The notes: a model not told the origin generated them from the letters alone. 64,000 nt of DNA from an uncultured Elusimicrobiales bacterium (GCA_944324115.1 CALUVB010000005.1:1-64000), one strand, 5' to 3'; counted from the stretch's first letter, positions 32,410 to 41,046 are shown. Numbers and translations are program-made.

Positions 32410-33758
32410 GCTTTAATGTCACTGATAATTTGGTTAATTTCTGCAGAGAAGAAAGGATCTTCTTTTATTTTTTGTTTAACTATATCTCTTGCGTATAAAA
32501 CAGTGGTGTGATCGCGGTTAAATTCACGACCTATTTCCGGCAAAGACAAATCAGTTAATTCTGTACATAAGAACATGGCAATTTGTCTAGGCCAAGCGAC
32601 CGATTGTGTTTTGCGTTTCGAGGTAAAATCTTCTATATTTATCCGCGAATGTTTCCCTACTACTTTTTTAATGGCATTTACATTTACCGCCAAGCGTTGT
32701 TCTTCTTGAATTAGAATATCTGAGAGTAATTCTTTGGCTATGGGGATAGTGGGGGTGACTCCATGAGTACTACAATATGATACTAAGCGAAACAGAGAAC
32801 CTTCCAATTCCCTAATATTTGTTTGTATACCTTCTGCAATAAAAGAAATTACATCGTCTCCAATATCAAAATGAATAGAGTCACGTTTCTGACGTAAAAT
32901 TGCAATACGGGTTTCTAAATTCGGTTTTTTGATTTCCGTAATAATTCCAGAAAGCAGACGAGAGGACAAACGTTCGTCTAAAGCTAATTGCTGCGGAGTT
33001 CTGTCTGAAGACAAAACAATTTGTTTGCGGCTTTCAAATAACGCATTAAACGTATAAAAAAATTCCATTTCGCTGGCGGATTTTCCGGCAACAAATTGAA
33101 TATCGTCCATTAAAAAACAATCCAAAGAGCGATATTTTTTACGAAAACTTTCTGAAGATTTATTTTGCAAAGCTTCTATATATTCGCCTACAAATTCTTC
33201 CCCAGACATATAAAGTACGCGCGCATTCGGATTTTGCTGTAAAATCTGGTTACCGATTGCATGCAAAAGATGGGTTTTTCCTAATCCCGGCGTAGAATAA
33301 AATACTAAGGGATTATTTTTGCGGTCTCCCATTTTATTTACTACCGCCTGTGCCGCTTTGTAAGCAAAGCGGTTGGAAGGGGATTCTATAAAATTATCAA
33401 ATCGGTATGAAGAATTAAGCCGGGCCGGAAACGGATTTTTTACTATTACCGGCGCCGGGGCAGGAGCTTGGATAATCCTTTCTATGGCGTCATGCGGATC
33501 CGGATTCGTTTCTTTTATAATATACAGAACGTTAATTTCTTGGCCCGTGTGTTGCAAAAAAGCGTCTTTAATAATCTGTTCATAGCGGTTTTGTATGGTA
33601 TTTTTCCAGACGGAGTTGGGTAATTGTATAGATAATACATTATCCTGAAAAGTAAATACTACCGGCTTAAACCACATGGTAAAGGTATCTTTGCCTAGAA
33701 TTTTTTCAATTTCGGAAAATATAGGAGCGAGATCTTCGCTGTTTGAGAGAGTGTCCAC
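32394..33758 (-). CDS. dnaA: Chromosomal replication initiator DnaA
   Basis: The 454-residue AAA+ protein opens the origin. It has an N-terminal domain for DnaB and partner contact (1-85), a short linker, the AAA+ core with Walker [16 protein letters not shown] (about 155-170) and Walker [10 protein letters not shown], and the DNA-binding domain with the DnaA signature [21 protein letters not shown] (about 410-430). The start is a GTG at 33758: no in-frame ATG follows in the N-terminal domain, and GGCGG lies about eight bases upstream. The 3' end contains a DnaA box. It is the first gene of the minus-strand group leading away from the proposed origin. Confidence 0.97.
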   Translation of the reverse strand: MDTLSNSEDLAPIFSEIEKILGKDTFTMWFKPVVFTFQDNVLSIQLPNSVWKNTIQNRYEQIIKDAFLQHTGQEINVLYIIKETNPDPHDAIERIIQAPAPAPVIVKNPFPARLNSSYRFDNFIESPSNRFAYKAAQAVVNKMGDRKNNPLVFYSTPGLGKTHLLHAIGNQILQQNPNARVLYMSGEEFVGEYIEALQNKSSESFRKKYRSLDCFLMDDIQFVAGKSASEMEFFYTFNALFESRKQIVLSSDRTPQQLALDERLSSRLLSGIITEIKKPNLETRIAILRQKRDSIHFDIGDDVISFIAEGIQTNIRELEGSLFRLVSYCSTHGVTPTIPIAKELLSDILIQEEQRLAVNVNAIKKVVGKHSRINIEDFTSKRKTQSVAWPRQIAMFLCTELTDLSLPEIGREFNRDHTTVLYARDIVKQKIKEDPFFSAEINQIISDIKAVDKK

Positions 33759-34194
33759 TGCTTTACCGCCATAAATTAAGATATATTACAATCTTACTAA
33801 TTATTGAATTCAGCGTCAATAAAATGAAGCGGTTTTGTAGTTTAAATAAATAGAAAAGCATAAAAGAGGCATTTTTTTAACAATCAAATACCCCTCCCTC
33901 TAATGGAGGTGCGTAAAGCGTAAATTCTTTAATTTTAGCCCAAAAAAATAAAAAATAGAGTTATCCACAGTTTTTGTAACTCCTAATTACTTTTTATATC
34001 TTGTTGTAGAAAAAGAAAGGTTTTATAATAGCAACATATAAATATAGTATAATTAAATAGGAATTTTTCTTATTTAATTTTATATTGTATACATATATTT
34101 TGGGCTGGGAAAGAAAGTATAATACGGTATAAGGTAACATATATATAATATGTATATATGTTTGTTTATGTAAATTATAAAGAGGGAGTGTTTT
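33759..34194. other. Candidate oriC: AT-rich divergent gap with a DnaA box
   Basis: The 436-bp gap separates the minus-strand genes (dnaA side) from the plus-strand genes. It carries a perfect DnaA box TTATCCACA (33961-33969) and a very AT-rich block (about 34020-34180) with many TATAAT-like stretches suited to unwinding. Only one perfect box was found. It probably also holds the divergent promoters of dnaA and the oxygen-defence genes, for example TATAAT at 34118-34123 and 34144-34149. Confidence 0.65.
33961..33969 (+). promoter_or_regulatory. DnaA box
   Basis: TTATCCACA matches the DnaA binding consensus exactly. It lies next to the AT-rich block upstream of dnaA. Confidence 0.75.
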
Positions 34195-34578
34195 ATGACA
34201 CAAATCAATGAAATTTATAAATGCAAAGTATGCGGCAATATGGTGGAAGTGGTACATGCGGGAGCGGGGGAACTGGTGTGCTGCGGTCAGCCTATGGAAA
34301 AACAGGTGGCTGGTACAACCGACGGAGCCAGCGAAAAACATGTGCCTGTTATTGAGAAAATAGAAGGTGGATATAAGGTGAAAGTGGGTTCTGTACCGCA
34401 CCCGATGTTGGAAGCACACTGGATTGAATGGATTGAATTGGTTACCGCGTGCGGACGTGTACAGCGCAAGTATTTAAAACCAGGCGAAGCTCCGGAAGCC
34501 ACATTTCAATGTGGGGCCGACAAAGTAACCGCCCGCGAATACTGCAATTTGCACGGTTTGTGGGAAAAAGAAAATTAA
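34195..34578 (+). CDS. dfx: Desulfoferrodoxin (superoxide reductase)
   Basis: The 127-residue non-haem iron protein reduces superoxide to hydrogen peroxide without making oxygen, a trait of anaerobes. The N-terminal desulforedoxin domain has the FeS4 ligands C10, C13, C29 and C30. The catalytic centre has H49, H69, H75, C117 and H120, with the E47-K48 pair that helps protonation. It is therefore a two-iron enzyme of full length. AGAGGGAG lies upstream of the ATG and a strong terminator follows. Flavodiiron protein, flavin reductase and rubredoxin genes come next, giving the probable electron donor and partner enzymes. The symbol follows common usage. Confidence 0.96.
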   Translation: MTQINEIYKCKVCGNMVEVVHAGAGELVCCGQPMEKQVAGTTDGASEKHVPVIEKIEGGYKVKVGSVPHPMLEAHWIEWIELVTACGRVQRKYLKPGEAPEATFQCGADKVTAREYCNLHGLWEKEN

Positions 34579-34585
34579 GTATTGA

Positions 34586-34615
34586 TCCCCCGCTTTAAGC
34601 GGGGGGACTGTTTTT
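34586..34615 (+). terminator. Terminator after superoxide reductase gene
   Basis: TCCCCCGCTT directly followed by AAGCGGGGGGA makes a near-perfect hairpin, then TGTTTTT. It separates the superoxide reductase gene from the flavodiiron unit, so the latter needs read-through or its own promoter. Confidence 0.8.
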
Positions 34616-34648
34616 GCAAGAAAAAAGACTACATGCAGAGGAGAAGAT

Positions 34649-35839
34649 ATGCAGGCGGTTAAAATAACAGACAAAGTATATTGGGTGGGGGCTATTGATT
34701 GGAATATACGCGATTTTCATGGATATTCCACCAAACGCGGTACCACCTATAATGCGTTTTTGGTGTTAAGCGGCAAACCAACCTTAATTGATACAGTTAA
34801 AAAAGAGTTTTATCCTGAAATGATGGCGCGTATTGCCAGCATTATAGACCCTAAAAAAATTGAAATAATTATTTCTAATCATTCGGAAATGGATCATTCC
34901 GGCGCTTTGCCGCAGGCAGTGGCCGCTATACAGCCGAAAGAAATTTATTGTTCGGATATGGGTCTTAAAAATTTAACCGCCCAGCTTTATCCTCAGTTTG
35001 AAATGAAACCCGTAAAAACCGGCGATCGTATAGACGTTGGCGGGGACAGTATTTCTTTTGTGGAAGCGCGCATGCTGCATTGGCCGGACAGTATGTTTTC
35101 TTATTTAGAGAAAGAAAACATACTTTTTACTAATGACGTATTTGGCATGCATTATGCCACCGGAAAACTGTTTGATGATGAAAATGAAGAAAGAATGTGG
35201 CTTTATGAAGCGGAAAAATATTATGCCAATATTGTATTGCCATATTCTGACATTGTGTTGCGCTTTTTAGACAATGTGCAAAAAATGGGTCTCTCTCCCA
35301 AAATGATTGCTCCGGATCATGGCTTTATTTGGCGTAAAGACCCTTCTAAAATCATTAATTTGTATGCCAAATGGGCTTCCCAAGCGCCTAAGAATAAAGC
35401 CATAGTCGTATATGATACGATGTGGGGTAGTACGCAGAAAATGGCGGAGTATGTGGTGGAAGGGTTGCGCCAGGGGGGTACGGAAGTGAAGCAGCTGTCC
35501 ATGCACGCTTGCCACCGCAGCGATGTGGCAACGGAATTGTTAGACAGCAGCGGTCTTGTTATTGGCTCGCCAGTATTAAATTCTGAAATTTTCCCGGCCA
35601 TGGCAGACGTGCTGTGTTATTTAAAGGGCTTAAAGAAAAAGAATTTAGTGGGTGGCGCTTTTGGTTCGTATGGGTGGAATCCGGGGCCGATAAATACGCT
35701 GTCGGATATGCTTAAAGCTATGAATGTGGAACAAGTGGCTCCTGTAGTCAGCTCTAAGTTTGTGCCTGATGAAGGGGTATTGAAAGCTTGTAGTGAGCTG
35801 GGCTTGACCATAAGCAAAAAAATTGCGGAAAAACTATAA
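34649..35839 (+). CDS. Flavodiiron protein (A-type flavoprotein, oxygen/NO reductase)
   Basis: The 396-residue soluble enzyme reduces O2 to water and/or NO to N2O. The metallo-beta-lactamase-like domain keeps the di-iron ligands H78, E80, D82 (HSEMDH), H144, D163 and the His of APDHGFIW. The C-terminal flavodoxin domain starts near 248 (AIVVYDTMWGSTQKMAEYV) with the FMN phosphate loop. Rubredoxin is the usual electron donor, and a rubredoxin gene lies 630 bp downstream with a flavin reductase between. An AGAGGAGAAG site precedes the ATG. Whether O2 or NO is preferred cannot be read from the sequence. Confidence 0.95.
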   Translation: MQAVKITDKVYWVGAIDWNIRDFHGYSTKRGTTYNAFLVLSGKPTLIDTVKKEFYPEMMARIASIIDPKKIEIIISNHSEMDHSGALPQAVAAIQPKEIYCSDMGLKNLTAQLYPQFEMKPVKTGDRIDVGGDSISFVEARMLHWPDSMFSYLEKENILFTNDVFGMHYATGKLFDDENEERMWLYEAEKYYANIVLPYSDIVLRFLDNVQKMGLSPKMIAPDHGFIWRKDPSKIINLYAKWASQAPKNKAIVVYDTMWGSTQKMAEYVVEGLRQGGTEVKQLSMHACHRSDVATELLDSSGLVIGSPVLNSEIFPAMADVLCYLKGLKKKNLVGGAFGSYGWNPGPINTLSDMLKAMNVEQVAPVVSSKFVPDEGVLKACSELGLTISKKIAEKL

Positions 35840-35849
35840 AAGAGGGCCT

Positions 35850-36365
35850 ATGTCTGAACAGGAAATTGCGGAAGGATTGAATTTTATTACATATGGGCTG
35901 TATATTGTTACTTCCTCTTGGAAGGGGCGTGATAATGGTATGATTGTCAATACTGTTTTTCAAGTAACTGCCCAGCCGGCGCGGGTGGCAATTTCAGTCA
36001 ATAAAGAGAGTCTTTCGCATGAACTTATCAGCCAAAGCCGCGTGTTTGCCGCCATGCCGTTGGCCCAAAGCGCCGATCTAGTATTTATTGGCCGGTTTGG
36101 ATTTCGCAGCGGGCGTACATTTGATAAATTTGCCGGTTTGCAAATAGAACGCGGCACCTTAGGCTCCCCGATTGTGAGAGATCACACGTTGAGTTTTTTA
36201 GAAGTGCAGGTAGAGCAAACAGTAGATGTAGGAACGCATACGTTGTTTATTGGTACGGTTAGAGACGGGGTCTGTTTTCATACGGAAAAACCTGCCCCGA
36301 TGACGTATGAATATTATCATACCGTCATTAAAGGCAAAGCGCCTAAAGGCGCCACCCACGCCTAA
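35850..36365 (+). CDS. Flavin reductase domain protein (NAD(P)H:rubredoxin/flavin oxidoreductase-like)
   Basis: The 171-residue FMN-binding split-barrel protein of the flavin reductase family has NFITYGLYIVTSSWKGRDNGMIVNTVFQVTAQPARVAISVNKESLSHELI at the N-terminus, the usual FMN site. In acetogens the same domain is fused to rubredoxin (high-molecular-weight rubredoxin) and passes electrons from NAD(P)H to the flavodiiron protein. Here rubredoxin is a separate gene 105 bp downstream. The ATG at 35850, 11 bp after the flavodiiron stop, has AGAGGG seven bases before it; an in-frame ATG-like start upstream lies inside that gene. It probably is the electron entry of the oxygen-defence chain. Confidence 0.88.
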   Translation: MSEQEIAEGLNFITYGLYIVTSSWKGRDNGMIVNTVFQVTAQPARVAISVNKESLSHELISQSRVFAAMPLAQSADLVFIGRFGFRSGRTFDKFAGLQIERGTLGSPIVRDHTLSFLEVQVEQTVDVGTHTLFIGTVRDGVCFHTEKPAPMTYEYYHTVIKGKAPKGATHA

Positions 36366-36469
36366 AGAAACCCGGGCCCTTGCTTTTTCTTTGGAGAAGG
36401 CGGCTCCTGCCGGAGATGGGCGTGGAAGAAGGAAAATGAGTTTTTAAAAAAGATACGGGAGGTAGTTTT

Positions 36470-36628
36470 ATGAAATACGTTTGTGAAATTTGCGGTTATA
36501 CCTATGACCCTGCGGCCGGAGATCCGGAACATGGCATAGCTGCCGGAACAAAATTTGAAGATTTACCGGCGGACTGGACTTGCCCCGTCTGTGGTGTCGG
36601 CAAGGACCAATTTAAGCCGGCAGAATAA
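36470..36628 (+). CDS. Rubredoxin
   Basis: This 52-residue one-iron electron carrier has ligands C5 and C8 ([16 protein letters not shown]) and C38 and C41 ([14 protein letters not shown]), the full rubredoxin pattern. A strong GGGAGGT site lies seven bases before the ATG. It would donate electrons to the flavodiiron protein and superoxide reductase encoded upstream. A hairpin with a T-rich tail (36646-36680) follows and probably ends the unit. Confidence 0.96.
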   Translation: MKYVCEICGYTYDPAAGDPEHGIAAGTKFEDLPADWTCPVCGVGKDQFKPAE

Positions 36629-36645
36629 CAAGCTTTTTGCATGGT

Positions 36646-36680
36646 ATCCGCTTCGGTCTAAACCGGGGCGGATATTTTAT
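36646..36680 (+). terminator. Probable terminator after rubredoxin
   Basis: ATCCGC/GCGGAT with an inner TCGGT/ACCGG pairing is followed by ATTTTAT. The T-tract is short, so confidence is moderate. Confidence 0.6.
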
Positions 36681-36905
36681 GGAGAAATTGTTTTCTAGTT
36701 ATCTTTTATAATACGTCTTAGGCCTAAACTGGGCCGAGTATGAGACAGAATTTGTGTTATAGAAACCCATAGCGCTCCCCAGGCCAGTACACTGACAAAA
36801 AAGGTTGGTCACGACGATATAAACAGACATGTCCGTATCTAAAAAGAACAAGAGCGTATTGTTTTTTGTAGCGAAGGGGGGTTCATTTTTTGCTTCTGAT
36901 AACTT

Positions 36906-36914
36906 TGCTATAAT
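36906..36914 (+). promoter_or_regulatory. Extended -10 giving a leaderless glycosyltransferase mRNA
   Basis: TGC-TATAAT is followed by GGAAAC and the ATG at 36921, exactly six bases. No good -35 or Shine-Dalgarno is present. Confidence 0.6.
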
Positions 36915-36920
36915 GGAAAC

Positions 36921-38024
36921 ATGAAGATTTTATATGTATGCACTACTACGGATATGGGCGGGGCGGAGACGGCTTTGCGCGCGTTGGCTTTGGCAGCACA
37001 CAAGCAAGGACATAGCGTAAAAGTTATTTCATTGAAGCCGCTTGGCAGTATAGGCCGGGATATGCAGCAGCAAGGGCTGGAAGTGTTTTCCTTGGACATG
37101 GTTGGCAAGCTAAATCCATTGGAAACGGCGGGCGTATTGGGGCGTTTGATCCAAGAAATAGAATCGTTTCAGCCAGCCGTAGTGCATGCTTTTTTGTACC
37201 GGGCGATCCAATTGTGCCGTCTGGCAAAAAGAAAAATCCCCTGCCGTCTGATTACCACTCCTCATTATGATTTATCGCACAAAAATTATTTGTTGCGTTT
37301 GCTGGACCGGGCTTTAAAAGACGAAGACACTCTTTCTTGTGCGGAGTCACGTGCGACGGCTTCTTTTTTAGAAAAAAAACAGCGCTATGTTTCCTCTAAG
37401 CTGCGTTTTGTGTCCAACGGCGTAGATTTAAATCATTTTATTCCCGATGAAACTGCCCGGCGCCAGGCGCGTGCTCTATTGCACATTGCGGATACGGATA
37501 TTGTATTTTTGTGCGTGGCGCGTTTAGCTGCAGAGAAAAATCATTCCGTTTTGTTAGAAGCTTTTAAGGCGGTAATATCCCGTCAGACGACTGCACGGCT
37601 GTTGCTGGTAGGAGACGGGCCAGAAAAAGAGAAAATAGTGCAAATAATTCGGGCCGAAGGACTTGAAAAGGCCGTATTATTAGCAGGGGAAGTAAGTAAT
37701 GTAAAGCCTTATTTGTTAGCAAGCGATATATTTATTTTGGTGTCCTCTATTGAGAGTTTGCCGATGTCTTTATTAGAGGCTTGTTCGTGTGGGCTTCCCG
37801 CTATAGTTAGTAAATGTGGGGATATGCCCAGTGTCGTGCTGCATGGAGAAACAGGTTTTGTTTGTAATGCCAAAGATCCTATAATCATCAGCGCTTTAAT
37901 GGCGGAGTTGGCTGAAAACAAGCCGTTGCGTCAAAGAATGGGGCAGGCGGCCCGCAGACGTATAGAACGATATTATACCTCTCCAGAACAAATTTATTTA
38001 AAAATTTATAAAGAAATACAATAG
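36921..38024 (+). CDS. GT4-family glycosyltransferase
   Basis: This 367-residue retaining glycosyltransferase of the GT-B fold has the N-terminal Gly-rich loop (TTTDMGGAETALRALALAAHKQGHSV), a central GVDLNHF segment and the C-terminal nucleotide-sugar site with SSIESLPMSLLEACSCGLPAIVS, which contains the E-x7-E-like pair of GT4 enzymes. It probably adds a sugar to a cell-surface polysaccharide. Neighbours do not reveal the acceptor. No Shine-Dalgarno is visible and the -10 element lies six bases before the ATG. The stop codon TAG overlaps the first base of a parS-like palindrome. Confidence 0.9.
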   Translation: MKILYVCTTTDMGGAETALRALALAAHKQGHSVKVISLKPLGSIGRDMQQQGLEVFSLDMVGKLNPLETAGVLGRLIQEIESFQPAVVHAFLYRAIQLCRLAKRKIPCRLITTPHYDLSHKNYLLRLLDRALKDEDTLSCAESRATASFLEKKQRYVSSKLRFVSNGVDLNHFIPDETARRQARALLHIADTDIVFLCVARLAAEKNHSVLLEAFKAVISRQTTARLLLVGDGPEKEKIVQIIRAEGLEKAVLLAGEVSNVKPYLLASDIFILVSSIESLPMSLLEACSCGLPAIVSKCGDMPSVVLHGETGFVCNAKDPIIISALMAELAENKPLRQRMGQAARRRIERYYTSPEQIYLKIYKEIQ

Positions 38025-38039
38025 TTTTCACGTGGAAAC
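38024..38039. repeat. parS-like centromere site 1
   Basis: GTTTTCACGTGGAAAC is an inverted repeat with one mismatch around the CACGTG core, close to the bacterial parS consensus. It lies between the glycosyltransferase stop and lepB. Confidence 0.75.
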
Positions 38040-38049
38040 CGGAGAATAT

Positions 38050-39030
38050 ATGGAGCAAAAACTTTTTACAGTTGCTTGTATTATGTATGTTTTTTCTTGG
38101 GGAAGTAAAAGGCTTTTTCAGAAAAAACGTTTAGAAAAACCCACCTTGTTTGCCTTGTGGCATGCGGCTTTTTTGATGCTGATTTTAGGGTGTGCTTATT
38201 ATGTTTTTGATTTTATTATGAGCAGTTCTTCTCCTGTATTGCCGGAGTCGGGCATATCCGCCAAGAGTCTGTTTGTTGGTGTTGTTATTATGGCATTGGC
38301 GGGATATGGTTTTGTGGCGGCTAAACATAAGAAAGAGGAAAAGCAGCGGCAGCCTTTGATTAAAACAGATTTGGAATGGGCCAATACGGTGTATTTTGCC
38401 GGATTTGTAGCCTCTTTTGTGATGTTTTTCTTTATACAAGCTTTCAAAATTCCCTCCGCCTCTATGCAGAACACCTTATTGATTGGAGATCATTTGTTTG
38501 TGAACAAAGCGGCGTATGGTTTTCGTATTCCATTGACACAGATTCGTTTTGGTGAATTCCGCCAAATTAAACCGGGTGACATTATTGTTTTTTCTTTCCC
38601 GGCAGACACGCCGGAGCAGATTAATTGCGGGGGATATCAATATGGGCGCGATTATGTAAAGCGGGTAGTTGGTATGCCTGGAGATAAAATAGAAGTAAAA
38701 GAAGGAGTATTGTATATTAATGACCAAGAGGCCCCGTTACATGGGTATGAGATTTTTGAACCTGTTGAGCGTCTTGCTTCTGACGATATTCTAGATTCCC
38801 AGACTTATCAAATATTGTGGGAAGACCGAAAGTTAGAAGATATATACGGCCTCTCTCTGCGTGATGATTTTGGTCCTGTTATCGTACCAGAAGGAAGCTA
38901 TTTTGCTATGGGTGATAATCGGGATAATTCTTGTGATTCCCGTTTTTGGGGGCCTGTTCCTAGGGAAAATATTAAAGGAACCGCTTGGTTTATACATTGG
39001 CCACTGAGCCGTATCCGTTTAATAAAATAA
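38050..39030 (+). CDS. lepB: Signal peptidase I
   Basis: This 326-residue inner-membrane serine protease cleaves signal peptides of exported proteins. Three hydrophobic segments (about 35-56, 73-92, 111-130) precede the periplasmic catalytic domain with S138 (IPSASMQNTLL), the general-base Lys (RDYVKRVVGMPGDKIEV) and the box E motif GDNRDNSCDSRFWGPV. The long N-terminal part is typical of Gram-negative enzymes with extra membrane spans. The ATG at 38050 has GGAG five bases upstream; a GTG at 38032 lies inside the parS-like site. It sits between two parS-like regions. Confidence 0.95.
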   Translation: MEQKLFTVACIMYVFSWGSKRLFQKKRLEKPTLFALWHAAFLMLILGCAYYVFDFIMSSSSPVLPESGISAKSLFVGVVIMALAGYGFVAAKHKKEEKQRQPLIKTDLEWANTVYFAGFVASFVMFFFIQAFKIPSASMQNTLLIGDHLFVNKAAYGFRIPLTQIRFGEFRQIKPGDIIVFSFPADTPEQINCGGYQYGRDYVKRVVGMPGDKIEVKEGVLYINDQEAPLHGYEIFEPVERLASDDILDSQTYQILWEDRKLEDIYGLSLRDDFGPVIVPEGSYFAMGDNRDNSCDSRFWGPVPRENIKGTAWFIHWPLSRIRLIK

Positions 39031-39068
39031 AGGTGTTGGCTTTTGTCTGTCTATGGGATAGGCTTGGT

Positions 39069-39077
39069 TTATCCACA
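39069..39077 (+). promoter_or_regulatory. DnaA box upstream of parA
   Basis: TTATCCACA, a perfect match to the DnaA consensus. Confidence 0.7.
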
Positions 39078-39103
39078 TTCATTCACAGCCTGGCGCATAG
39101 CGT

Positions 39104-39121
39104 TGTTTCCACGTGAAAACA
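39104..39121. repeat. parS-like centromere site 2
   Basis: TGTTTCCACGTGAAAACA is an 18-bp inverted repeat with one mismatched pair outside the CACGTG core. Confidence 0.8.
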
Positions 39122-39176
39122 TGTTGTTTTCTCGTCATAACACTTCTATCTAGGTCCAGTAAGCTTGTGCATTTAA

Positions 39177-39185
39177 TTATCCACA
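39177..39185 (+). promoter_or_regulatory. DnaA box upstream of parA
   Basis: TTATCCACA, a second perfect match, 108 bp after the first and in the same orientation. Confidence 0.7.
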
Positions 39186-39205
39186 GATAAAGAAATAAGG
39201 TGCCG

Positions 39206-39221
39206 GTTTCCACGTGGAAAC
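39206..39221. repeat. parS-like centromere site 3
   Basis: GTTTCCACGTGGAAAC is a perfect 16-bp palindrome, 53 bp before the parA start. Confidence 0.82.
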
Positions 39222-39273
39222 AACGCCTTGCTTTTATGTTTTATTTATGATTTAATATAGACACGGAGGATTT

Positions 39274-40107
39274 ATGGGTGAAATAATAGCCATAGCGAAT
39301 CAAAAAGGCGGTGTGGGTAAAACGACAACGGCCATTAATCTAGCGTATGCTCTTGCTTACTTAGACCAAGAAGTCTTGTTAGTAGATTTTGACCCTCAAG
39401 GGAATGCCGGTTCCGGTTTAGGCATTACATTGGCTGACGGGGAAAAATCCGTATATCATTTATTAACGCAGAACGCCACTTTTGAAGAAGTGGTACGCCA
39501 GACATCTAATGAGATGTTAGATGTATTGCCTACCTGCAAACATTTGGCGGGTGCGGAGTTGGAATTAGTAAATGTACGCGGTAGAGAGAATATGCTGCGT
39601 AATGTGTTAAATCCGCTTCGCTCCATGTACCGCTATATCATTATAGACTGTCCCCCCTCTTTGGGGTTGTTAACGTTAAATGCACTGATGGCGGCCGACA
39701 GCGTGATCCCTCCTGTACAATGTGAATATTATGCAATGGAAGGGCTGGCTCATTTTATGTCCACTATTTCTAAAATCCAGCAATTCTTGCACACCAATTT
39801 GAAGTTAGACGGCGGAGTGCTTACCATGCATGATTCCCGCATGAACTTATCCAAGCAGGTATTTGAACAGGTAAGCCAATTTTTTGGAGATAAAGTATAC
39901 AAAACTCCTATTCCGCGTAATATCCGTTTGGCGGAAGCGCCCAGTTTTGGGCAATCTATTTTTGATTATGACCCCACCTGCCGCGGGGCCAAAGCGTATG
40001 TTCAGTTGGCGGTAGAATTTTTAGCACGGCGCGGCGCCAATGTGGCTGATTTTGTCCAGCCGGAAAAAACCGATGCCAACGCATATAATTATGATTTTGG
40101 AGGATAA
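39274..40107 (+). CDS. parA: Chromosome-partitioning ATPase ParA (Soj)
   Basis: The 277-residue deviant-Walker ATPase moves ParB-parS complexes and helps set origin segregation. The Walker A motif is KGGVGKTT (11-18, with the signature first Lys), and there is a DFDPQGNAGSGLG loop, Walker B-like YIIIDCPPSLGLLTLNAL and the C-terminal FGQSIFDYDPTCRGAKAYVQLAVEFL. It has no N-terminal HTH, as usual for chromosomal ParA. GGAGG lies upstream of the ATG. It is followed two bases later by parB and preceded by parS-like sites and DnaA boxes. Confidence 0.97.
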   Translation: MGEIIAIANQKGGVGKTTTAINLAYALAYLDQEVLLVDFDPQGNAGSGLGITLADGEKSVYHLLTQNATFEEVVRQTSNEMLDVLPTCKHLAGAELELVNVRGRENMLRNVLNPLRSMYRYIIIDCPPSLGLLTLNALMAADSVIPPVQCEYYAMEGLAHFMSTISKIQQFLHTNLKLDGGVLTMHDSRMNLSKQVFEQVSQFFGDKVYKTPIPRNIRLAEAPSFGQSIFDYDPTCRGAKAYVQLAVEFLARRGANVADFVQPEKTDANAYNYDFGG

Positions 40108-40109
40108 AT

Positions 40110-41000
40110 ATGGCCAGACAAGCTTTAGGTAAAGGGCTAGATGCCTTATTGAAGCAAACCCAAGAGGTATTGGATAATCCCGCCTCTTCATCAGCCCATA
40201 CGGCTGGAGCCAGCGTGCAGAAAATCGCTTTGGATAAAATTATTCCCAACCGTTTCCAGCCGCGCCGTGTTTTTGATGAGGGAAAACTGCAGGAGTTGGC
40301 CCAATCTATTCGTGAACATGGGTTAACTCAGCCTATTGTGGTGGTTTATGACGCCGGATTGGATAAATATGAAATTGTCGTAGGGGAACGTCGTTTCCGT
40401 GCCAGCCAGTTGGCCGGGTTAAGCGATATTGATGCATTGGTGCACAAGGCATTAACTGACCAACAAATGTGCGCATTGGCGCTGATTGAAAATATCCAAC
40501 GGGAAGACTTAAACCCCATAGAAACGGCTTTGGGATACCGCAACTTAATAAATAAGTTCGGCATTTCTCAAACGGATTTAGCCCAATACTGCGGTAAATC
40601 TAAGGGGGCGGTTTCCAATTCGTTGCGTTTGCTGGAATTGCCGCAGCATATGCAGGAAGCTTTGCAAGATGGAACGATTACGGAAGGACACGGCAAGGCC
40701 CTTTTGATGTTGGCTGATCCGGCTAAAAAAGAAACCCTTTTTCAACGCATGAAGAAGACAAAAATGTCGGTCCGCCAAGCGGAAGACGCCGCTCATGCAC
40801 TCTTGCAGCCTGCCGCCGCCCAAAAGCTGCCCAAACCGCCGGAAGTGGCCTCTTTTGAAAATGAATTGCAGGCCGCTTTAGGCACCAAAGTAGAAGTGCG
40901 CTACGGTAAAAAAATGTCTAAAGGGGTATTGATTATTCAATACCATTCTTTGGAAGAGTTGGATAATTTAGCCAGTCGTTTGAAAATGAAGCTGTTATAA
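40110..41000 (+). CDS. parB: Chromosome-partitioning protein ParB (Spo0J)
   Basis: This 296-residue CTP-dependent DNA clamp loads at parS sites. The N-terminal CTPase domain has the PRRVFDEGKLQELAQSI region, GERRFRASQLAGL and ENIQREDLNPIETALGYRNL motifs; a helix-turn-helix (ISQTDLAQYCGKSKGAVSNSLRLLELP) recognises parS, and a short C-terminal domain (about 245-296) dimerises. A GGAGG site precedes the ATG. Three good parS-like palindromes lie within 2 kb upstream. A strong terminator follows. Confidence 0.97.
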   Translation: MARQALGKGLDALLKQTQEVLDNPASSSAHTAGASVQKIALDKIIPNRFQPRRVFDEGKLQELAQSIREHGLTQPIVVVYDAGLDKYEIVVGERRFRASQLAGLSDIDALVHKALTDQQMCALALIENIQREDLNPIETALGYRNLINKFGISQTDLAQYCGKSKGAVSNSLRLLELPQHMQEALQDGTITEGHGKALLMLADPAKKETLFQRMKKTKMSVRQAEDAAHALLQPAAAQKLPKPPEVASFENELQAALGTKVEVRYGKKMSKGVLIIQYHSLEELDNLASRLKMKLL

Positions 41001-41013
41001 ATGTTTGAAAAGC

Positions 41014-41046
41014 AAACCGGACCCGCTGACAACGGGTCCGGTTTTT
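41014..41046 (+). terminator. Terminator of parAB
   Basis: AAACCGGACCCG-ctgacaa-CGGGTCCGGTTT is a perfect 12-bp stem running into a T-tract, 14 bases after the parB stop. Confidence 0.92.

Larger units (their letters stand above)
39031..39273. other. Upstream region of parA with two DnaA boxes and two parS-like sites
   Basis: Within 243 bp there are perfect DnaA boxes TTATCCACA at 39069-39077 and 39177-39185, and parS-like palindromes at 39104-39121 and 39206-39221. Spacing alternates box, parS, box, parS at about 30, 56 and 20 bp. It may be a secondary origin element or a site where DnaA and ParB both regulate parAB. Confidence 0.75.

Noticed and set aside
37343-37352. CACGTG inside the glycosyltransferase as a parS site
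   Set aside because: The flanks do not form the longer inverted repeat of the other sites.
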